A stretch of 5,108 nucleotides of DNA, taken from the NCBI GenBank assembly GCA_030612585.1, contig JAUWNP010000271.1, positions 1 through 5,108 of the forward strand, in the 5' to 3' direction. Positions 1 to 5,108 of this stretch are shown one piece after another. The notes under the pieces were generated by a model that was not told the origin of the DNA, did not search any database, and saw nothing but the letters and a program-made list of their open reading frames with translations. The stretch comes from Anaerolineae bacterium. Lineage in GTDB: Bacteria; Chloroflexota; Anaerolineae; B4-G1. The first letter of the stretch is position 1, and the number at the start of each line of letters is the position of its first letter. The translations under genes were made by a program, and so were the position numbers.

Positions 1-1
1 C

Positions 2-912
2 GCAGCAGAAGACAAGTTCGCCAACGAGCAGCGTGAGAGAGCCGAGTGCACGTTCGGCTTTTTCGAGTACATAGATGACTACGCCGTCGCCGAGGCCCTG
101 CTCAATCAGGTCATCAGGTGGGCGGAACAGCGCGATCTCAACGCGCTCTTCGGCCCATTCAACCTGGACTACGAGGACAGTTACGGGGTGCTCATCGAGG
201 GGCGCGCCCGTCCGCCAGCGTTGCTCTGCGGGCACACACCTCCATACTACCAGGGTTTCATGGAGCGGTTCGGCTTCCAACCGGCGCGGGGGACAACCTG
301 GCCTACGCCATAGAACTGGAAAAGGACATACCCGCCTTGCGGCGACTCTCCCGTCTGGCAGACAGGCTCCGCCAGCGAGGGAAGATCGCCATCCGCGGAG
401 CCGACCTGGCACACTGGGATGAAGAGATTGACCGGGTGTATCGTTTGATCAACATTGCTCTGGCTCACCTCCCCGACCACATTGGCTGGCACCGGGATGC
501 ATTGGAGGCATCGCTAGCGCCCTTTCGCGACATTGCCGACCCTGAACTGATCCTCTTTGCCGAGGTGGATGGGCAGGCTGTGGGTTGGCTGCCTGGCATC
601 CCTAACCTGAACGAACCGTTCCAACATGCCAACGGACTGCGTTACCCCTGGGATTACGTGAGACTGTGGTGGCACATGCGGAGCCAACCTGAATGTCTGG
701 CAATCAAGAGTGTCCTGGTATTGCCCGAGTATTGGGGCAGCGGCGTGAGCGTGTTGCTCTTTGACGAAATGGCCAGGCGCGCCAGGGCCAGGGGATTCAA
801 GTGGGCCGATCTGTCCCTCACGTCAGAGGATAATCCTTATACGCCCACCCTGGCCAAGCGGGCGGGAGCCAAACTCTACAAACGTTACCGCGTCTACCGG
901 CTGCAGATATGA
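2..912 (+). pseudogene. GNAT-like N-acetyltransferase family protein, 5'-partial and frameshifted
   Basis: The 5' end lies outside the window. Reading from base 2 gives a continuous protein segment (FGFFEYIDD, then a helix ALLNQVIRWAEQ, then LFGPFNLDYEDSYGVLIEG and PPYYQGFMERFGFQPARG) that ends at a TAG at 311-313. The sequel DNLAYAIELEKDIP continues from base 292 in a different frame and runs to TGA at 910-912. The two pieces join if one G is added to the G5 run at 288-292, giving about 300 residues of one protein. The C-terminal part (KSVLVLPEYWGSGVSVLLFDEM, later EDNPYTPTLAKRAGAKLYKRY) resembles the acetyl-CoA-binding half of GNAT folds. It also resembles long uncharacterised acetyltransferase-like proteins of about 370-400 residues; YghO is a possible relative from memory. 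Substrate unknown. The frameshift may be a real mutation or a sequencing/assembly error. It ends 135 bp before the next gene, which has its own promoter, so it is probably not part of that operon. Confidence 0.72.
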
Positions 913-941
913 ACCAGCCGCCCCCAAAATCACCTCAACAT

Positions 942-955
942 TGTACCCAGGTACA
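942..955. promoter_or_regulatory. Perfect palindrome, candidate operator upstream of the operon promoter
   Basis: TGTACC-CA-GGTACA is a perfect 6+6 palindrome with a 2-bp spacer, centred about 66 bp upstream of the predicted transcription start. The larger arm ACATTGTACC (938-947) is repeated as its exact reverse complement GGTACAATGT at 1001-1010, overlapping the -10 box. The same half-site is therefore present at the distal palindrome and at the core promoter. This arrangement would suit a dimeric regulator, possibly the LuxR-type regulator encoded at the end of this operon, but that link is inference. It could also be chance in a short intergenic region. Confidence 0.4.
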
Positions 956-979
956 GGGTCAATTTTGGTCGCAGGCCCG

Positions 980-1008
980 ATGACAGGCAAGGCAAACTGT
1001 GGTACAAT
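980..1008 (+). promoter_or_regulatory. Sigma-70-type promoter with extended -10, driving the PH/kinase operon
   Basis: The -35 ATGACA (980-985, five of six matches to TTGACA) is separated by exactly 17 bp from the -10 TACAAT (1003-1008, five of six matches to TATAAT). TGG at 1000-1002 provides the TGn extended -10 element. Transcription would start near 1014-1016, leaving a leader of about 33 nt before the ATG at 1048. It lies in the gap after the acetyltransferase stop and is the only well-spaced promoter I can see in the window, so it probably drives the downstream genes. Confidence 0.65.
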
Positions 1009-1031
1009 GTAACCGATAGTCCAAAACAACG

Positions 1032-1037
1032 AGGAGG
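1032..1037 (+). promoter_or_regulatory. Ribosome binding site for the PH-domain gene
   Basis: AGGAGG is a full Shine-Dalgarno core. It lies 10 nt before the ATG at 1048, slightly long but acceptable spacing. It supports that start codon and agrees with the promoter position. Confidence 0.7.
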
Positions 1038-1047
1038 ATATAGGGAG

Positions 1048-1656
1048 ATGCAGGCACGAAGTTTCAAACCCAGTCCCCAGTACTTGACTAAGTTACGCCT
1101 GGTCATCACGTTCGTGGCGTTGTTGATCCTGGCCGGCGGTCTTCTGCTCGGTTGGCTCATAAGCACCGACCGAGAAAAAGGCGCGGACGGCGGTAGGGTT
1201 TTTGTCACTGTCGTCGCCATCGTTGACGCCGTCTGGTATCTGCCAGCGTTGATGCTGGCCGGCCCCTACTATCGCAGCCTGGCCTACGAGGTTCAGGACG
1301 ACGAGGTGATCGTGCGGGCGGGCATCTGGACCAAATCGGTCAAGCACGTGCCTTACCGCACAGTGACCAACCTGACAGTCAAGCGGGACATCCTGGATCG
1401 CTGGCTCGGCATCGGCACGCTGAACATCCAGACGGCCGGCATGAGCGGCACGACCGGTGCTGAGGAAAGCCTGGTGGGCCTGACCGACGTTCAAGAGGTT
1501 TATGAGATCGTGGTAACAGAACTGCGCCGTTTCCGAGGGAGCATGGCCCCGACGGCCGCCGAAGTGGAGGGCGCACCGGCCGTGGTCTCGACCGCTGCTT
1601 TGAGCGCGATTCTGACCGAAGTCCGGGCCATTCGGCAAGCGCTGGAGACAGGTTAG
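1048..1656 (+). CDS. Membrane protein with bacterial PH domain (bPH2/YdbS-like)
   Basis: This 202-residue protein has two predicted transmembrane helices (about residues 16-38 and 51-72), joined by a short charged polar loop. A cytoplasmic domain at about 76-160 follows the bacterial PH (bPH2, formerly DUF304) pattern: SLAYEVQDDEVIVRAGIW, then KHVPYRTVTNLTVKRDILDRWLGIGTLNIQTAG. The 'YR.V.NL...R..LDRWLGIGTL.IQTAG' core is characteristic of the family. After an Ala/Pro/Val linker the tail ends in a short amphipathic helix (LSAILTEVRAIRQALE), possibly for oligomerisation. The family includes YdbS/YdbT; exact functions are poorly known, but a membrane-associated scaffold or sensor role is plausible. 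It is the first gene after the promoter, starts downstream of AGGAGG, and is only 6 bp from the histidine kinase gene. It may act as an accessory membrane partner of the kinase, as LiaF does for LiaS; that is inference. Confidence 0.85.
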   Translation: MQARSFKPSPQYLTKLRLVITFVALLILAGGLLLGWLISTDREKGADGGRVFVTVVAIVDAVWYLPALMLAGPYYRSLAYEVQDDEVIVRAGIWTKSVKHVPYRTVTNLTVKRDILDRWLGIGTLNIQTAGMSGTTGAEESLVGLTDVQEVYEIVVTELRRFRGSMAPTAAEVEGAPAVVSTAALSAILTEVRAIRQALETG

Positions 1657-1662
1657 CACCCA

Positions 1663-3396
1663 ATGCAGAACGATCCCCGTCCCCCAAGGATGAACTTGCG
1701 GCACAAGATGATGCTCGCCCACGCGGTGGTGACCCTGGCAGCCGTCCTTCTCGCCGAGGGGATGGCCCTGGGGACAGCGGCCTTGGTCACACGCCAGCCG
1801 GTGTTCACCCGGCCCGCCTGGGGCCTCCACCTCGCCCTGGTAATCATCGGCGCTGCACTGGCGGGGCTGCTGTTGGGCGCGTGGGCCAGCCGGAGCATCA
1901 CCGGCCGCCTGGGACGCGCTCTCGAAATCAGCCGCGCCTGGCTGCGCGGCAACCTCTCTCTGCGCATCGCAGACCCGACGACCGACGACCTGGGCCTGCT
2001 GGCCGGGCAACTGGACCTTTTGGCCGAGCACCTCGAACAGGACGAGCAAGACCTGGACGAACTGCGGGAGCACAATACGCGCCTCACCGACCAGGTACGC
2101 GCCCTGGCCGTCGTCGAAGAGCGCAATCGGTTGGCGCGCGAACTGCACGACAGCGTCAAGCAGCACCTATTTAGCCTGGCGATGGCGGCCAGCGGAATCC
2201 GCACCCGCCTCGACGCGCTGCCGGACGTGCCGGACGACATGGCCGAGATGGTGCGCGAGGTTGAGACAACAGCCCAAGCCGCCCAGCGTGAAATGACTCG
2301 CCTCATCAAGGACTTGCGCCCTGGCTCACTTCATGAGCAAGGGCTGGCGGCGGCGCTCAACGATTACACCCTGCTCTTCGGCGCGCGAGAACACATCCTG
2401 ATCTACCTGGAGGTGCAGGGCAACGACGCACTCCTGCCCCTATCCGTGGCCGAACCGCTCTATCGCGTGACCCAGGAGGCATTGTACAACGTGGCCCGGC
2501 ATGCCCGAGCCACCCGCGTGGATGTGAACCTGCGTTGCATGCTCGCGCAAGCAATATTGACCATCCGCGACAATGGCATCGGGTTTGACACCGGGCAGGC
2601 CCGCCGGGGCCTGGGGCTGGGACTGACGAGCATGCAGGAGCGTTTGATAGCCGCCGGCGGGCGGCTGGCCATCGAAAGCCAGATCGGCATGGGGACCACA
2701 GTGCTGGCCGAAGTTGAACTGCCCTATCCACTGGGACCGTCCTTTGGCACACAGGCGGAGATTGCCGGTCTGGACAAAGGTCGTCCCAGCCCAACCATTG
2801 AAAACTGGGCCTGGCTGGGCCAGAGGTTAGTCATCCCGGTGGGGCAAACCTGGCCCTGGCTCCCCGCCGACCGGGTGCACCTGCGCCGTCCACTGGTGGA
2901 GCCTGGCGAGGAAGCGCTGATTGTCAGGGAAGAAACCGGCTTCCTGGGTCTCAAGAGAGACTACATCCTGCACGTCCTGAGCATCTCAGAACAAAGGCAA
3001 CGCCGCGCGCCGTTGGTCCGGGTGAACCGCAGCCGGTCGGGATACGAATGGGAGGCCGAAGACGTTTCGTGGGCCCTGCGCCACATCCGTGGCTTGAGCG
3101 GACGGATGGTACTGACGCGCAACGGGCAACCGCTGGCGGCAATGCAGTACCAGGGCCGGCTGCTGAACACCTGGAGCGAGATCATCTACGACGGGCGGGG
3201 CTACCGCCTGTCCCGCGTCAAGGGCCAGCCGGGCAACTGTGTTCTCGTGGACGAGGTCGGCGATGAATACCTCTCCGTCGAGGGCGACGGGGCGCACCGG
3301 GTCGAGTTGCGGCGCGCGCTGCCCCTGCCTCTGCTGGTGATGGTGGCTATGCGTCTCGCAGATGAGATGGCCTCAACCACAGAGGCAGAGGAGTAG
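1663..3396 (+). CDS. NarL/LiaS-type membrane sensor histidine kinase with a long extra C-terminal domain
   Basis: This 577-residue kinase autophosphorylates a histidine and should pass the phosphate to the response regulator at 4415-5107. Domains in order: transmembrane helix at about 16-42; an extracytoplasmic loop of about 10 residues; second helix at about 53-74; HAMP linker at about 72-124; acidic coiled coil at about 120-150; HisKA_3 dimerisation domain with H-box ERNRLARELHDSVKQHLF (phosphoacceptor H162); HATPase_c with N-box LYRVTQEALYNVARHA (N276), G1 DNGIGFD (303-309) and G2 GLGLGLTSMQER (316-327). Such kinases normally end near residue 355. Here about 220 further residues follow, rich in predicted beta-strands, with no motif I can name firmly; a tubby/LURP-one-like fold is a guess. 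ATG 1663 is preferred over the internal ATG at 1690, which has AAGG directly against it. The start is 6 bp after the PH gene stop, indicating co-transcription. The stop lies inside a repeat array. Confidence 0.93.
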   Translation: MQNDPRPPRMNLRHKMMLAHAVVTLAAVLLAEGMALGTAALVTRQPVFTRPAWGLHLALVIIGAALAGLLLGAWASRSITGRLGRALEISRAWLRGNLSLRIADPTTDDLGLLAGQLDLLAEHLEQDEQDLDELREHNTRLTDQVRALAVVEERNRLARELHDSVKQHLFSLAMAASGIRTRLDALPDVPDDMAEMVREVETTAQAAQREMTRLIKDLRPGSLHEQGLAAALNDYTLLFGAREHILIYLEVQGNDALLPLSVAEPLYRVTQEALYNVARHARATRVDVNLRCMLAQAILTIRDNGIGFDTGQARRGLGLGLTSMQERLIAAGGRLAIESQIGMGTTVLAEVELPYPLGPSFGTQAEIAGLDKGRPSPTIENWAWLGQRLVIPVGQTWPWLPADRVHLRRPLVEPGEEALIVREETGFLGLKRDYILHVLSISEQRQRRAPLVRVNRSRSGYEWEAEDVSWALRHIRGLSGRMVLTRNGQPLAAMQYQGRLLNTWSEIIYDGRGYRLSRVKGQPGNCVLVDEVGDEYLSVEGDGAHRVELRRALPLPLLVMVAMRLADEMASTTEAEE

Positions 3397-3474
3397 GGAG
3401 TAGGGAGTATGGGAGTATGGAAGTGTGGGAGTGTGGGAGTGTGAGAGTGTGGGAGTGTTGAGTAGGAAGTATGG
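3391..3474 (+). repeat. Degenerate 7-8-bp GGGAGTR tandem array
   Basis: About eleven imperfect units of GGGAGTA / TGTGGGAG / TATGGGAG type run head to tail. The spacing starts at 7 bp and shifts to mostly 8 bp. The strand is almost purely G, A and T, with no C through the array. The array begins at the end of the kinase gene and supplies its TAG stop (3394-3396). It is unlike the surrounding coding DNA and resembles the short tandemly repeated elements known from cyanobacteria and seen in some other bacteria. It forms the first half of the 163-bp gap between kinase and slipin; I see no gene in that gap. Confidence 0.85.
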
Positions 3475-3518
3475 GGAAGATTCGATACTACTCCCCACCC
3501 CCTACTCCCTACTCCCTA
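3394..3518 (+). repeat. 16-bp perfect inverted repeat (long-loop stem)
   Basis: TAGGGAGTAGGGAGTA at 3394-3409 is the exact reverse complement of 3503-3518. A further 7-bp pair (GGGAGTA at 3411-3417 with TACTCCC at 3489-3495) extends the stem across an internal loop. The apical loop is about 70 nt of GA/GT repeat. The right arm is followed only by UUUA, so this is a poor intrinsic terminator. It could still cause pausing, attenuation or mRNA processing between the kinase and slipin genes. The left arm overlaps the kinase stop codon. Confidence 0.75.
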
Positions 3519-3547
3519 TTTACTGAGATAGATAGATTCATACCTGA

Positions 3548-3553
3548 AAGGAG
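3548..3553 (+). promoter_or_regulatory. Ribosome binding site for the slipin gene
   Basis: AAGGAG lies 6 nt before the ATG at 3560, near-ideal spacing. It sits just downstream of the inverted repeat and fixes the slipin start. Confidence 0.75.
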
Positions 3554-3559
3554 AAAGAC

Positions 3560-4378
3560 ATGAGAACCATCCTATTTCCAATCTACACACTGATGCCTTA
3601 CGAACGGGGCATCCAGGAAACCCTGGGCAAATATTCCAGTTTTGTCATGCCCGGGCTGGGGTTTCAGATCCCCATCGTCAACCTCGTCCGCGTCCGCGAC
3701 ATCCGCGAACACACGATGGACATCCCGCCCCAGGCGGTCATCACCAAGGACAACGTCGAGATCATGGTGGACGGCGTCATGTGGGTGCGCCCCTCTTCCG
3801 ACGAGGAGTCCATCAAAAGAACCTTCTACAACATTGACAACTGGAAACGGGCGGTGATCCAACTGGCGATGACCAATCTGCGCCAGGAGTTCGGCGATCT
3901 GACGCTGGACGAGAGCCTGGTGGCGCGCGAAAAAATCGCAGACAACATGCAGGCAATTCTCAACGCTTTCGCCAGTGAATGGGGACTGAGGGTGAGCAAG
4001 ATCGAGATCATGCTCATTGACCCGCCCGAGGACATCAAGCGCGCCATGCACAAGCAGAAGACAGCCGAGCAGGAACGGCGGGCCATGCGCCTGCTGGCCA
4101 CCGGCGAGTTCGAGGCCGCCGAGCAGCAGAAACTGGCCATAATCCAGCACGCCGAAGGCGAACGGGAGGCGGCGATTATGGTAGCCGAGGGCAAGGCCAA
4201 GGCGATCAAGTTGGTCAACGAAGCCGCGCAGCAGTACTTCCAGGGTAACGCCCAGGTGTTGAAGCAGATGGAGATGACCGAGAATGCCCTGCGCGACAAC
4301 GCCAAGATCGTCATCACCGAGGAAGGCATCAGCCCGACCCTCCTGCTGGGCAGCCTGCCGGTCTCGGTGAGTAAGTGA
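3560..4378 (+). CDS. Slipin: SPFH/band-7 (stomatin-like) protein
   Basis: This 272-residue protein belongs to the stomatin/prohibitin/flotillin/HflK superfamily, which forms oligomers on membrane microdomains and often modulates proteases, channels or signalling proteins. The SPFH domain occupies about residues 12-165: YERGIQETLGKY, PGLGFQIPIVN, DIREHTMDIPPQAVITKDNV, the conserved helix RAVIQLAMTNLRQEFGDLTLDE, then WGLRVSKIEIMLIDPPEDIKRAM. A charged Ala/Glu/Lys coiled coil (about 160-222) precedes a C-terminal segment ending ISPTLLLGSLPVSVSK. Most slipins begin with a clear hydrophobic anchor. Here only about 11 weakly hydrophobic residues (ILFPIYTLMPY) precede the domain, so the protein may be peripheral or rely on a partner. 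It has a good ribosome binding site. Its last three codons and TGA stop fall inside the octamer repeat. Its position between kinase and regulator suggests a role in the same signalling unit. Confidence 0.92.
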   Translation: MRTILFPIYTLMPYERGIQETLGKYSSFVMPGLGFQIPIVNLVRVRDIREHTMDIPPQAVITKDNVEIMVDGVMWVRPSSDEESIKRTFYNIDNWKRAVIQLAMTNLRQEFGDLTLDESLVAREKIADNMQAILNAFASEWGLRVSKIEIMLIDPPEDIKRAMHKQKTAEQERRAMRLLATGEFEAAEQQKLAIIQHAEGEREAAIMVAEGKAKAIKLVNEAAQQYFQGNAQVLKQMEMTENALRDNAKIVITEEGISPTLLLGSLPVSVSK

Positions 4379-4422
4379 GTAAGTGAGTAGGTGAGTAGAT
4401 GAGTAGATGAGTAGATGAGCAA
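4367..4422 (+). repeat. Seven-copy octamer array (RTGAGTAR) spanning a stop and a start codon
   Basis: Seven back-to-back octamers run without spacers: GTGAGTAA twice, GTGAGTAG twice, ATGAGTAG twice, and a degenerate ATGAGCAA. The first unit encodes the slipin's last residues, the second contains its TGA stop (4376-4378), and the last begins with the regulator's ATG (4415). The whole junction is therefore repeat. Because 8 is not a multiple of 3, each unit changes frame and units bring stop codons into all three frames. The ATGs at 4399 and 4407 each open only a three-codon reading frame (MSR, then TGA). Confidence 0.9.
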
Positions 4423-5107
4423 AAAAGGAACTGAGGGGGGTGAGCCCATCACCGTCTTCGTGGTGGATGACCACGACGTGGTGCGCAAAGGACTGCGCTT
4501 CTACCTGAGCGCCCACCCGGAGATCACACTCGTGGGCGAGGCTGGCGACGCGCAGAGCGGTGTGGAGGGAGTGGCCGAGCACGTGCCCGACGTGGTGCTG
4601 ATGGACCTGGTGCTGCCGTTGCAGCCGGGGACGGAGCCCTCGGATCAGGGGGGCGTGCAGGCCACTCGCCGCATCCGCCAGGCCAGCCCGCACACACAGG
4701 TGGTGGTGCTGACCAGTTTCGCCCAGGATGAACTGATCTTCTCGGCCATCAAGGCTGGCGCGCTCTCGTATCTGCTCAAGGACGCCGGCGCCGAGACGGT
4801 GCTGGATGCCATCCACGCCGCCAGCCGGGGTGAGGCGACCCTGCATCCGCGCATCGCCCGCCGGCTGATGGCCGAGGTCACCGCGCCCACTCATGGCCGC
4901 GACCCGGCCGCCGGGCTGACGGCGCGCGAAATGGAAGTGCTCCGGCTCATCGCCCAGGGCCGCACCAACGCCGAGATCGGAGCCGAACTGGTCATCACCG
5001 AGCGGACGGTCAAGGCGCACGTCAGCAACCTGCTGGGGAAACTGCACCTCTCCGACCGCACCCAGGCGGCGGTCTACGCCTGGCGCGAGGGGCTGATGGA
5101 GGAGTAG
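4415..5107 (+). CDS. LuxR/NarL-family DNA-binding response regulator
   Basis: This 230-residue transcription factor is the likely partner of the kinase at 1663-3396. The receiver domain (about 12-135) has the acidic pair D18/D19 (FVVDDHDVV), phosphoacceptor D64 (VVLMDLVLP), switch T100 (VVVLTS) and K122 (YLLKDAG). A LuxR-type helix-turn-helix (about 167-225) reads LTAREMEVLRLIAQGRTNAEIG, then ITERTVKAHVSNLLGKLHLSDRTQA. The loop after D64 is about 8 residues longer than in typical NarL proteins (LQPGTEPSDQGG in place of a GMDG-like turn), next to the phosphorylation site. ATG 4415 is chosen because TAG lies in frame immediately before it and no better in-frame start precedes the receiver domain. 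No clear Shine-Dalgarno is present: upstream is octamer repeat, so translation may depend on coupling to the slipin stop 36 nt earlier. The gene is complete, ending one base before the window edge. Confidence 0.95.
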   Translation: MSKKGTEGGEPITVFVVDDHDVVRKGLRFYLSAHPEITLVGEAGDAQSGVEGVAEHVPDVVLMDLVLPLQPGTEPSDQGGVQATRRIRQASPHTQVVVLTSFAQDELIFSAIKAGALSYLLKDAGAETVLDAIHAASRGEATLHPRIARRLMAEVTAPTHGRDPAAGLTAREMEVLRLIAQGRTNAEIGAELVITERTVKAHVSNLLGKLHLSDRTQAAVYAWREGLMEE

Positions 5108-5108
5108 A

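Noticed and set aside
118..290. Upstream part of the acetyltransferase downstream frame, opening at ATG 118
   Set aside because: In this stretch the family-like protein is read in the other frame. The ATG at 118 has no ribosome binding site, and its first 57 or so codons look like out-of-frame translation.
940..962. Divergent minus-strand promoter using the reverse -10-like ATTGTA at 940-945
   Set aside because: The only TTGACC-like -35 (957-962 reversed) is 11 bp from it, too close, and there is no minus-strand gene for it to drive.
1093..2166. 357-codon open frame on the minus strand opposite the PH gene and kinase N-terminus
   Set aside because: Gln/Gly/His-rich composition with no recognisable domain. 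It is the complement of strongly supported coding sequence on both genes.
3503..3521. Intrinsic terminator after the kinase gene
   Set aside because: The stem has a loop of 70 nt or more and is followed by only three Ts. The regulator downstream appears to need the same transcript, so I list it as an inverted repeat only.
4421..4427. A6G run just after the regulator start as a programmed -1 frameshift site
   Set aside because: The heptamer A-AAA-AAG is not in the required phase relative to the regulator frame, and the frame that would use it is closed by the repeat's TGA. No useful product would result.
3572..5047. 491-codon open frame on the minus strand opposite the slipin and regulator
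   Set aside because: It lies antisense to two clearly recognised genes, crosses the octamer array as a low-complexity Thr/His/Leu/Ser stretch, and shows no family motifs. Long antisense frames are expected in GC-rich coding DNA.

Overview
The window reads as a GC-rich bacterial chromosome fragment with all genes on the + strand. Protein character (a NarL-type two-component pair, a stand-alone slipin, a bacterial PH-domain membrane protein, an uncharacterised GNAT-like protein) and GAGTA-type short tandem repeats between genes suggest an uncultured Chloroflexota-like organism, perhaps Anaerolineae. This taxonomic call is inference; no rRNA or other marker gene is present.

Layout. Positions 2-912 hold the 3' part of a GNAT-like acetyltransferase gene that enters from the left edge and is broken by a single-base frameshift in a G run near 288-292. 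A 135-bp gap follows. It carries the only convincing promoter in the window (-35 at 980-985, extended -10 at 1000-1008) and a perfect palindrome just upstream that may be an operator. Then come four co-directional genes: a two-helix membrane protein with a PH domain (1048-1656), a NarL/LiaS-type sensor histidine kinase with a long extra C-terminal domain (1663-3396), an SPFH/band-7 slipin (3560-4378), and a LuxR/NarL-family response regulator (4415-5107). The window ends one base after the regulator's stop codon.

The first two genes are 6 bp apart. The slipin is set off on both sides by simple-repeat arrays: a 7-8-bp GGGAGTR array with a 16-bp inverted repeat at 3391-3518, and a 7-copy octamer array at 4367-4422. 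Each array supplies the stop codon of the gene before it, and the second also supplies the start codon of the regulator.

How they may work together (inference): the kinase has two membrane helices joined by a loop of only about ten residues, as in intramembrane-sensing kinases such as LiaS. It sits with a membrane PH-domain protein and a membrane-microdomain (SPFH) protein, and its cognate regulator lies just beyond the slipin. This looks like an envelope or membrane-state sensing operon analogous in logic to LiaFSR, with different accessory proteins. The kinase's C-terminal extension of about 220 residues and the slipin inserted between kinase and regulator are the most unusual points.
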